Assembly (NCBI GenBank): GCA_029706075.1
Contig: JAINUG010000004.1
Span: forward strand, 3,595,413-3,659,412
DNA from: Aldrovandia affinis
Taxonomy: Eukaryota > Chordata > Actinopteri > Notacanthiformes > Halosauridae
Direction: 5' to 3'
Length of the DNA: 64,000 nt
Shown: positions 56,221 through 64,000 of the stretch, piece by piece
Layout of the letters: the number at the start of each line of letters is the position of its first letter
Position numbering within the stretch: position 1 is the first letter of the stretch
The notes under the pieces: generated by a model
The model's input: the letters and a program-made list of their open reading frames with translations, nothing else
Told to the model about the DNA's origin: nothing
Database searches by the model: none
Position numbers and translations under genes: made by a program

Positions 56221-58043
56221 TTACAAATGAACATATAAACATAATAAACTCAACTTAAAAACAGAGTGGCAGTGAATGATCATGTTGGCATGTGCCTTGC
56301 AAATGTATGCTTTGCATTTGTGGCATGTGAGGCTGGTTTTAATGTCTCTTGGGGCACAGAGCTGGCACCTCTTCCTTTTGTTCTTTTGTTGGTCGGGGGA
56401 GCGGCTGAGGAGGTGGAGCTTGCTTCCAGGGCTTTCACGTCCCTAACCATACTGGCAGAGGCTGGTGTGCCGGGAAGTTGCTGGTGTCGTTGAATGAGAG
56501 GAGTCACCAGAGCTCTCCCAAACTCCTCCAGGAAGATCCTCCTCTTGTTGCACTACCCCCGATTCCAGGCTGGGTCAATCTCTGTCCACACTACAAAGGC
56601 GCTGTAGGCAGAGACGTCCAAGATATTATGGAACACCACCATGGGCCAACGAGCTATCATCTGCTTACATGTGCCAGTAGCCTGCAATAAAAGAAACAAT
56701 CAATAAATAAAACGTTGAAAATATAGAAGTGATATTTAATTTGTCTTACACAGGTATATGTACAGCCGAAATACATGAAAGATGAATACCTTATTAAGGT
56801 TGTCAACTCCCTCTTTGTTCTGGTTGTAGTCCAGGATCACATTGAGCTTCTTGTCTTCCCTGGTGCTGAAAGTGGCATCACTGTGCAGTGTGCTCATCAG
56901 GACATTCTTGTGTTTTTTCAAACAATATGAGACAAGGGTATGCATGCTTGTGAAGGCAAATATTGAAGAGAATTGAACCCTATCTGTTGTTGCCAGCAGT
57001 GCAGTGCAGGGGGAAGCTCAGGTTTGTTTTTTCAGACTGTCCCCACCATGGTTAGTTTTCTTCATAGCAGCTCCTGGCTAAAGGCATATGAAGTGAAGAA
57101 GTTGTTGCATGTTATGTTTTGCCCCTGGAGACCAGCTGTCATGTCACATACCACACGCATACCCTGATTTGTTTATGGCCTTCCGTCAACAGGTTTGCCG
57201 GTGTACACCTGCATATTCCAGGCATAGCTGGTCCTGGCAGCACATGCTGCCCAGATATTTTTGCCATATTTCCCTGGTTTACTTGGCATATACTGTTTGA
57301 AGGGACAGCAACATTTGAAAGGCACCAGGTGCTCATCCACTGTAACTTCAGTACCTGGATTGTAAATGAGTGGCAGGCGCTCAACCCACTTGTCCCAAAC
57401 ATCTCTAATGGCAGAGAGGTTGTCTCGCTGACGGCGTGCAGGTCTTGTGCCCCCATTGTCAAAGCATATGACTCTTGAGACGATATGAAAGGTCTGGAGT
57501 GACATAGTCGCTGGGAAAATTGCCCGACCATACTCAGCATGCCATAAGCTAGCGGTGGCCTCATTCCTTGATCTGTCTACGGCAGCTAGAATCAACAGCC
57601 CCATGTATGCTTGCAAGTCTGTCCGGTCCAGCTCACTCCAGCTATCGCTGTACACACGTCTCCCCTCCAAGTTTGTCATGTCCAGCACTATCCATTCAAT
57701 TGACTCCGGCAGAAACAGTTTGGACTTTATATCCTGAACATAGGACAATGCATATCTTGTTGGCCCTGGGGTCATCCTCACTATATTCTTGGCTCTCGCT
57801 CTGCGTCCTCTGTCAGGGGGGATGAAGACCACAGCACGTTCCCATTCTTTGACTGGAATGTAGCTTCCACCTAAGCACGGGCCTCTTCCTCAACAGTTGA
57901 TTCTTCCTCATCAGTTGAGTCATGGTCTGGATCATGTTCAGTGTTGTCTTCAATTTCGTTCTCCTCATCAGTGCCATGATCAAGAATATGGTCGAGAGCC
58001 TCTTGCACAGTAAATCGTTTACTCGTTGTGCTGTCGCAAGATT
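56221..58043 (-). pseudogene. Dead piggyBac-type transposase copy
   Basis: Read on the minus strand, this begins with an acidic N-terminus (KRFTVQEALDHILDHGTDEE, near 58020), then QSKNGNVLWSSSPP and an open 219-codon core (57832-57173) with the first catalytic region VTVDEHLVPF. It continues to TCNNFFTSYAFSQELL (57070-57110), DYNQNKEGVDNLNK (third Asp region, about 56800-56830), ARWPMVVFHNILDVSAYSAF, and a C-terminal Cys/His cluster RCQLCAPRDIKTSLTCHKCK. It has several in-frame stops, at least one frameshift, no start Met, and Asn in place of the second catalytic Asp. Terminal repeats and TTAA target copies were not convincingly found. Confidence 0.85.
56682..56789 (-). other. Candidate 108-bp GT-AG intron within the piggyBac copy
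   Basis: On the minus strand, the coding match breaks exactly at DNLNK|GTATTCATC and resumes at TTATTGCAG|GCTACTGGCACATG, still in frame (phase 0) with ARWPMVVFHN. The interval is AT-rich with a T-rich stretch before the AG. It looks like a spliced intron, not an unrelated insertion. Confidence 0.55.
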
Positions 58044-58549
58044 AATGTGAGCAATGCCCCAAGGAAGCTTTATTTATAGCGAAGAGCTGCGAGAAAAAAA
58101 GTGCGATAAGTTGATTGGAGATTCATTTGTTCAGAGTTGCGAGAAGAAAAAAATTGTTTTTTTTGTGTGGTTCCCGTGGAGGAGGGGGGGTGGGATACAT
58201 TTGTTTGAAGATGTGGTTCCCGTGGAGGGAGGGGGAGATTCGTTTGGGGTCAGGATTACAGCTGTAGCTTTGCAGGTAGGTGTATGTGTGCGTGTTTTCC
58301 ATCTGCTGGATGGGCGTAATACATTAATTTCCTATGGTCATTTTTGACCAGACACACCACAGATGTACGAAGTTTGAATAAAACATTTACAATTCAATGA
58401 AAGGTGTGATTATTAATTTTATATGTTCATATGCCTAGTGTGGGGGAAATACATGAAGCCTTAGGGCAATCAGATGAAAGAAACCATATTTCTGATAGGC
58501 GAAGGTTGTAAATCGGCCAAATTTGACCGGAACACAATACAATCTGGCA

Positions 58550-58557
58550 GCCATCTT
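58550..58557 (+). promoter_or_regulatory. arpp19: YY1-type motif at the arpp19 promoter
   Basis: GCCATCTT (inverse of AAGATGGC) lies 95 bp upstream of the arpp19 start codon in CTGGCAGCCATCTTTTTGCG. This is the usual place for YY1 sites overlapping the start of transcription of TATA-less genes. No TATA box is seen in the preceding 60 bp. Confidence 0.4.
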
Positions 58558-58651
58558 TTTGCGGGAGGAGGTGGTGTGTGATAGAAGGACTTGGCACAAG
58601 GGTGGAAGCACTTGCTTAATTTAGTCTGATTCATTTCTGTTTATTTACACT

Positions 58652-58711
58652 ATGTCCGAAGAAATTGAAGAAACAACGACCATCGAAGAGGCATCAACCG
58701 ATGAACGGAAG
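58652..58711 (+). CDS. arpp19: arpp19 coding exon 1
   Basis: Twenty codons, [20 protein letters not shown], end AAG|GTAAAG. It is acidic and poorly conserved, as usual for this family's N-terminus. The ATG is the first after a CG-containing leader and lies 95 bp below the YY1-like motif. Confidence 0.9.
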
Positions 58712-61700
58712 GTAAAGACAAGTTTTAAATATCCATGGTTAACTCAAGACTAACGTTGCTAGCTAACGTTAGCTAATTTCCAGGTAGCGAGCTAAAACGA
58801 GTGAAGAGTGGGAATGCAGCCCGAGTGGGTCACTAAATGGGTATGGTCCGTGCAGTTCACTGGCAGTTGCATCGGGAGATGTCTAGATAAATTGCAATCT
58901 GTTGTAGCGATGGTCTGGAACACACTTACTGCTGGCAGGAAGACAGACTTGGACCACAACTCGTGCTGTAAATATGTAGCCATGGCAATGAGCACTTCGC
59001 TAACGTTGGCTAAGCAGCACCAGCTAGCGAAATGGCAACTTCTGTCAGGTTGACCACCACTCGCACTTGGCCTATTTGTTGTTCATTTCGCGAATGCAAA
59101 ACATTGTTTGCTTGCTACCCAACGTTAGCTAGATGGTTTACTACATAGAATGTTTGCTAGCGAGTTGGGGGCGATAGTTAGCTAGCTAGCAAAAAAGCGA
59201 TAATTGGAGGCCAGTTCGGTAGCCAGCCTTAACATGTCATTGACATTGCAAATAACTAACCATTAGCCACGCATACGATCAAAACTTTGACTTGTTAGCT
59301 GATGACTTGAATTGGCTTTTTTCACACCATGGCCAGATAAGAATAGCTAACTTTTTAGATTTTATAGCTACTGCTAATTATGCTAGCTAGCTAATAAACA
59401 CGCCAGTGTAGATGTTGGCTATCCATGTAGCTAGTTACAGAGCATGGGTCGGGTTGTTCCTAGCTTTCTTGATGGGGAAAGAGTGACTGCTTGACATTCT
59501 ACGAATTTTGCATTACTGTTTAGCTAGTCGTATTGCCATAGAACTAACGTTAATTTACTTGGCTAGCGAATGCGTATGCGTTTGTAAAAGAAAAAAAGGC
59601 AAGATAGCCACTGCTTTAAACTGGAACGTTAACAAGCTAGCTGTCGCAATCCGACGTCATGCGCATTCAATGCGCACTTAGTGAGCTAGCAGCATCAATC
59701 AAATAACATTAGCTATCAATCAAACTACACGGTGCCAATGCTGGCAGTGTGTGGACGGAAACTAGCTAGCTTGGTAACGTACACTCTCCGCTCAATAAAT
59801 TTTTTTGTTCGAAAAGGGTAGTGCTAATTGTCGGTACTGTCTTTGGTGAGTATTGCAGAACAGGCATGCATGGATAATATTAGTTACTGTTGAGAAACTG
59901 TTACGTGTTTTCCATGTAATAGACTGAAACATCTAGCATTTTATTCTACCAAAATCGTTACAAAAAACGAAACCAAAAAAATGTTTGTGGGGAAAAGCAC
60001 TGAATTAAAACATTTAACTTTAGGATTTTTTTTTTAATGTGGCTGTTTACTGATGTCAGTGTATATCTAACTAAACAAGGTATATGACATGTTTTCATAA
60101 CGTCTCTGCTTTGTGATTGTACCTCGCTAATTCGATGCTGATTTGAAGCCGAGACAATTTGGTAACGTTAGTCGGGAGCCTTGCACTTGCTAAATCGACG
60201 ACGTTTCTCATACATGTGGTTATTGTATAATGACTTCTTAGATTGGCAACAAGGATTCTCTGATTCAACGAAGTGGAGAAATAAAAGGAAAACGTGCAAC
60301 CACCTGGTAGCTAGATCCTATGCGTAAGAACAAATCCAGCTGCATGTATTAGATTTTGATGATGTTCGGTCAATTTGGGCATTCTTGAAATTCATCATAG
60401 TGTGAGCGTTGCATGGTGTTTCAGACTAAGGTTTATATGAAGAGGCCACGAGGCCATATCCCCCTCACCAATACTGTTCATGCTCCTCAACAGGCATTGG
60501 AACAAATTGTATCATCTTTAAAACATAGCCTCTCCCATAATACATGACTCAGTAGAGTAACCGTAGAGAAACCTTGAAAAGCATATCTAATGGGTGAATA
60601 ATACAGGGTTAGTCCTGGTGTGCCAGACAGGTTTCTAAGTTTTGTTCCAACTGGTAATTATGTAATTGTGTCAACCACTATGCTGAAACAAGGCTTCTCC
60701 TAGCATTGCTAGTACTCAAGAACTAGGGCTGGTTTAATATATGAGCATCAATCTTTGCAATTGTGCAGTGAGCTCATGGCGAAGAAAGATTAAGCGAGTT
60801 ATGATTTGGCAAAATTATGTCAAGTTTTTGGGACAGGAACCGTCTTTGGTCTCGCGTGCAAACCCGTTCCCTAGTTTCTGTAGTTATCCCTACAAAAGCC
60901 CTGTCATGCTCTCATTAATTGATTATTGGTTATGTCTATGGACTTTGTAGGAAAGATGTAGGCACATGGGTGTAATAATTCTGACAAACATTTGTCATAG
61001 ATCAGTGTATGGCTGTTTTGTGCTCTGGGCGTGTGAACATAAAGAACTGTATTGTCAGTTCTCTATCTGAAAATGGATCCTATTGGATCTTTGTGCTGGC
61101 ATTTTCAAAGAGCCTTATTCATTCGCCAAACTTCCCTCCCACCTCCTTTTGTCAGAGCACAAATGTGTTGTCTGTTTTATTTTCTTCTTTATTTCTTTAA
61201 TACGCCTCAATTTCCCAAGTCACATGCTAGTTACTATTTTATATTTACCACTCAATATGCTGCTTGATATATCCCTTAATCGTTATGCTGTCTCCTTTTA
61301 TACACCTTTTTGGTCATAACATTAGTTACTTATTAAGTTGCAACCTTTAGCTTTTCTCCTGAATAGCTTCTGTGGGTGGTCCTTATGTTTTAAATTTTTG
61401 TATAATTATTATTTTATTTTTTTCCAAAGCAGAGTAAATGAGCTTTGTTGTAGCTAATTTACTAAAGGTCATTGAGTTTGTGTCAGAGTTTGTGGTTCTT
61501 TTCCTCTGTGTGAAAGGATTTGGATGGTTATCACAGAGTTGTGAGGATGATACATTCATGCACTATGATGCATGAGGATGTCACAGAACGGATGAACATT
61601 AACTTCCTATCCTGTTTTGGTTTCCTCTGTGTAATGATTAGGCTCAATGGATAACAGCCTTCTGACCAGGACATGTTGTTTTTGCTGAGCTACTGTATGT

Positions 61701-62651
61701 CTCTGTTCACCTGATATTGGCCTAAATAGTGCATTCAGTGCCATGTTTTCTTTCATTTGTCTTTTCCATATGTGTTAGTTATGTTGCCCCCATATACAGG
61801 TATCATATTATCAGCACAGAGGAAGACATGCGTCCTGATATAAGTGATTTAGAAGTTGGTTTGGATGACTGGGGTGAATCGCCTAGCCCTGTTCCCTGCA
61901 GTAGAGTGTGTGATGATGCAGCAGGCAGCATTGATGCTTAGTATTTGTGCTGATTGGCTCCCTTGTGTTTCCTTGTGATTGAACCCCTTTGTGTTCCCCT
62001 CTGACTTCTGTGTGGCCCCTCTGTCTTACTGCAGGAAATGGAGGATAAGGTGATCAGTCCAGAGAAGGTAGAAGAGGCTAAGCTGAAGGCCAGGTACCCC
62101 CACCTTGGGGCCAAGCCTGGTGGCTCTGACCTTCTCAGGAAACGACTTCAAAAGGGGGTGAGTTCTAACCCATTCCTCTGTCTGTGAAGTCTAGATGTGC
62201 CAATACTACAATGTTCTGTCCATATTCACTCCTGTACACCTTTCAGTAGTTGTCTTTATGATAACACTTTTGCTTATTTTTATTGACCTCATTCTTAAAT
62301 AACACTGTAAATTTGAAACCGGTAAAGCGTTAGCAAATTAGTGCAAGCTGTGAACATCATGTTTGATGGGAAACAAGGGAAATCTCATTTCATTTCAGTC
62401 AGAACATTTGAGTACCATTGTGCATCGGCAAGTCTGTTAATCCTCTTCTCCTGACTTTGCGTGTTGCCACCCCTCCACAGCAAAAGTACTTTGACTCTGG
62501 TGACTACAACATGGCCAAGGCCAAGATGAAGAACAAACAGCTGCCTGCTGCCACAGCGGAAAAGACTGAGATCACCGGAGACCACATCCCTACCCCTCAG
62601 GATCTGCCACAGAGGAAACCCTCTCTCGTGGCTTCCAAACTGGCTGGTTGA
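58652..62651 (+). CDS. arpp19: arpp19, Greatwall-activated PP2A-B55 inhibitor
   Basis: Three coding exons (58652-58711, 62035-62157, 62481-62651) are all joined in phase 0 at consensus GT-AG sites. They give 117 aa, against 112 in human ARPP19. The endosulfine-family core is essentially identical to mammals: [19 protein letters not shown], then [20 protein letters not shown]. Ser67 in FDSGDY is the site phosphorylated by Greatwall/MASTL, which turns the protein into an inhibitor of PP2A-B55 at mitotic entry. The PKA site RKPS (Ser109) lies in the C-terminal [12 protein letters not shown]. The protein is cytosolic and intrinsically disordered. The acidic N-terminus ([20 protein letters not shown]) is five residues longer than the human one. 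The frame is intact. Teleosts often carry two paralogues (a and b); which one this is cannot be told here. Confidence 0.96.
58712..62034 (+). other. arpp19: arpp19 intron 1
   Basis: 3.3 kb. Its first 1 kb is unusually rich in GCTAGC and AACGTTAGC words, as often seen near teleost promoters. An acidic open frame (about 61804-61941) near the 3' end is treated separately. No transposon is recognised. Confidence 0.65.
61804..61941 (+). other. Unexplained acidic open frame in arpp19 intron 1
   Basis: A coding-looking stretch reads [20 protein letters not shown] then [20 protein letters not shown] and stops at 61941, just 93 bp before arpp19 exon 2. It starts at an ATG (61828) or could follow a good acceptor at CCCCCATATACAG|G (61799). 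It does not join exon 1 or exon 2 in frame by any obvious splice. I recognise no family. It may be an alternative first or terminal exon, or chance. Confidence 0.25.
62035..62157 (+). CDS. arpp19: arpp19 coding exon 2
   Basis: Forty-one codons, [20 protein letters not shown] to [10 protein letters not shown], with acceptor ACTGCAG and donor GTGAGT. This matches the human exon [20 protein letters not shown] with few substitutions. Confidence 0.95.
62481..62651 (+). CDS. arpp19: arpp19 coding exon 3 (Greatwall and PKA sites)
   Basis: Fifty-six codons plus [23 protein letters not shown] to [12 protein letters not shown]. It contains both regulatory serines and the invariant FDSGDY motif that docks into the PP2A-B55 active site after phosphorylation. 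Confidence 0.97.
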   Translation, partial: QKYFDSGDYNMAKAKMKNKQLPAATAEKTEITGDHIPTPQDLPQRKPSLVASKLAG

Positions 62652-63552
62652 TGCCAGCTTCAAAAACTGCACTGCTTTGTTCTCATTTCTCTCTCACCTC
62701 CTCCTTCACCCTTTGTGTTAGTTTATTTTCCTGGTTTCCCCCCCCCTTTCCCCTTCTCATTTTACTTCCATGTGTAAGTGCCCTGATAAGAACATTTTGG
62801 AGAGGTAGACAGACTCCAATTTAAAAAGTGCTGCTGTGGGGAAGGTTTTTGTCTTTTAAGACTGGAATAGTTGTCTTGAGGCAGAGGAGAACATACAAAC
62901 AATGTTTCAAAATCTACTCAAAGATTGAAGCATACTGTAGTTCTCGTAATTGAAAGTGTACATATTTCCTGGTGTTGGAGTACTGACAAGATTCAACATT
63001 TTAGAAAGTTTTACATTTTTACTGTATCATTCCTGATGCTTTCACCTAAATTTTGAAGTAACGTGCTTGAATGATTTAAGATGACCCTCGATAATGTCCA
63101 TACCCTCTTCCTCCTCTCTGTCACTGCTATATTCTTTATTTTATATACACAAAAAGTCAAAGAATGGACCACTGAGCTACTGCTAGAAGGTGATGTTTTA
63201 AAAAAAGAAAAAAAAGCATGTGTGACACTATGTCCTAAAAGGCTGCCCTCTGCTTGCCTCTGATCTTGGATGAAAAAATGGCCTTAAATTCTCGTTCAGC
63301 TTTATCAGCCGCAATTTCTCTCGGGCAATATTTGTCCACCCCATCCTTCCCACCCACCCACATCACTCCCCCCGCCTGGGGTAAAACCATGTCTTTGAAC
63401 CAGAATGTGTGCTAAAAATGAACCGAAACCAGTCAAGTAGGAATTGTTGTTGGGTAACTCACTAAATGGTGTTTCGAAGGTGCACGTGCATCGACTGTGC
63501 AGTCACTTTTGTGCCATTTGTTTTGTAAATAAAATAGTTTTGCACAAATGTC
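62652..63552 (+). other. arpp19: arpp19 3' UTR
   Basis: About 900 bp without coding frames, ending after a canonical AATAAA at 63528-63533 (TTTTGTAAATAAAATAG). T-rich DNA follows the expected cleavage region. Short frames inside, such as the one at 63081, are not gene-like. Confidence 0.7.
63528..63533 (+). terminator. arpp19: arpp19 poly(A) signal
   Basis: AATAAA, 877 bp past the stop codon, is the first well-placed hexamer in the 3' UTR. Confidence 0.65.
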
Positions 63553-64000
63553 TACCTTTTCATCCTTCCATTGTCTGAAACCATGTGATTTTGATTGCTT
63601 TTATCAAAGTATCAATTAAGTTTCTCAGGTTTGAAGGGAGCTGGGGGAGACGTGACAAATTAAGTTAGGGGAGAACTAATATGCTAAGGTAAAAATGACT
63701 ATGACAAATGTGATGACAGCAGTCTGTTAGCAATGAGGTGGGTATGGAACTATAAACAGAATTACAGCTACACAAAGTAAAATTGAAAAAAGTAATGGTT
63801 TATTAATTAAAACCAATGTGTTTCGGCATAGTCTTTGTCAGGGTTTCAACAAACTGAACAAAAACTGCCTATAAAATATAGCCTAACGCATTAAAAAATG
63901 AAAAGGTGTGGAACTACACATCTGTTTACTGTAAGATGTACTAAGAACAGCATTTAAATGTAATTGGCACAAGTGGAACTCAGTGTCAGATAGGTATACA
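63553..64000. other. Flank downstream of arpp19
   Basis: No gene is seen. Around 63795-63850 the text TGTGTTTCGGCATAGTCTTT followed by GTCAGGG resembles a widespread teleost repeat motif (TTTCGGC...TTCATCAGG), class unresolved. The rest is AT-rich unique-looking DNA. Confidence 0.4.

Larger units (their letters stand above)
53149..58540. other. atosa 3' flank and intergenic region to arpp19
   Basis: The atosa 3' end is not resolved. AATAAA occurs at 53190, only 42 bp past the stop, with others near 53970 and 54220. The remainder holds an AT microsatellite, two V-SINE-like pieces, a possible LTR-kin fossil fragment and a piggyBac copy. No intact host gene is present. Confidence 0.6.

Noticed and set aside
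57139-57564. 141-codon frame overlapping the piggyBac core
   Set aside because: It is an alternative frame of the same minus-strand region; the piggyBac motifs are in the other frame.
56196-58327. TTAA pair as piggyBac target duplication
   Set aside because: TTAA occurs at 56196 and 58324, but the inner flanks are not inverted repeats of each other, so the ends are not established.
1-64000. CRISPR array, operon, ribosome binding sites or phage genes
   Set aside because: The window is plainly vertebrate nuclear DNA with spliced genes. The tandem repeats are microsatellites without spacers.

Overview
The window is vertebrate, and almost certainly teleost fish. It carries three host genes, all on the + strand and head to tail: onecut1 (HNF6), atosa (FAM214A) and arpp19. 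From memory, this is the order and relative orientation of ONECUT1, FAM214A and ARPP19 on human 15q21, so it is conserved synteny. The fish call rests on the repeat content: several Tc1-like transposons, a piggyBac copy, tRNA-headed SINEs with an L2-type LINE tail, and long CA/GT tracts. The species cannot be fixed from the sequence.

Region by region. 1-3960 is AT-rich non-coding DNA upstream of onecut1. 3960-4490 holds the probable onecut1 promoter and a leader with two abutting uORFs. onecut1 has two coding exons (4493-5576 and 12211-12506; 459 aa) around a 6.6-kb intron that contains microsatellites, a 190-bp palindrome and several ONECUT-type motifs. A long 3' UTR (12507 to about 17160) carries six perfect miR-9 8-mer sites. 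17.2-21.9 kb is intergenic. The atosa promoter lies near 21.9 kb. Its first coding exon (23018-23033) encodes only MKPDR plus one base, followed by a 21-kb intron with SINE copies and one Tc1 element inserted inside another (37558-40019). Exons 2-12 run from 44271 to 53148. 53.2-58.5 kb holds SINE pieces, a possible LTR-kin fossil fragment and a dead piggyBac copy. arpp19 has three coding exons between 58652 and 62651 (117 aa) and a poly(A) signal at 63528.

The three genes do not form a pathway. onecut1 is a CUT-homeodomain transcription factor of liver, pancreas and neurons. atosa is a nuclear Atos-family protein. arpp19 is a small PP2A-B55 inhibitor activated by Greatwall. onecut1 and arpp19 read cleanly. 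atosa needs two single-base corrections in its large exon 5, both in short homopolymer or GC runs, which suggests consensus errors more than gene death.

The strongest non-gene signals are the miR-9 site cluster in the onecut1 3' UTR, the precise TA-flanked Tc1-in-Tc1 insertion, the paired -1 shifts in atosa, a 190-bp near-perfect palindrome in the onecut1 intron, and an octamer TAGGCCTA seen seven times in the first 10.2 kb and nowhere else that I found. I found no single undescribed system with genes of its own.
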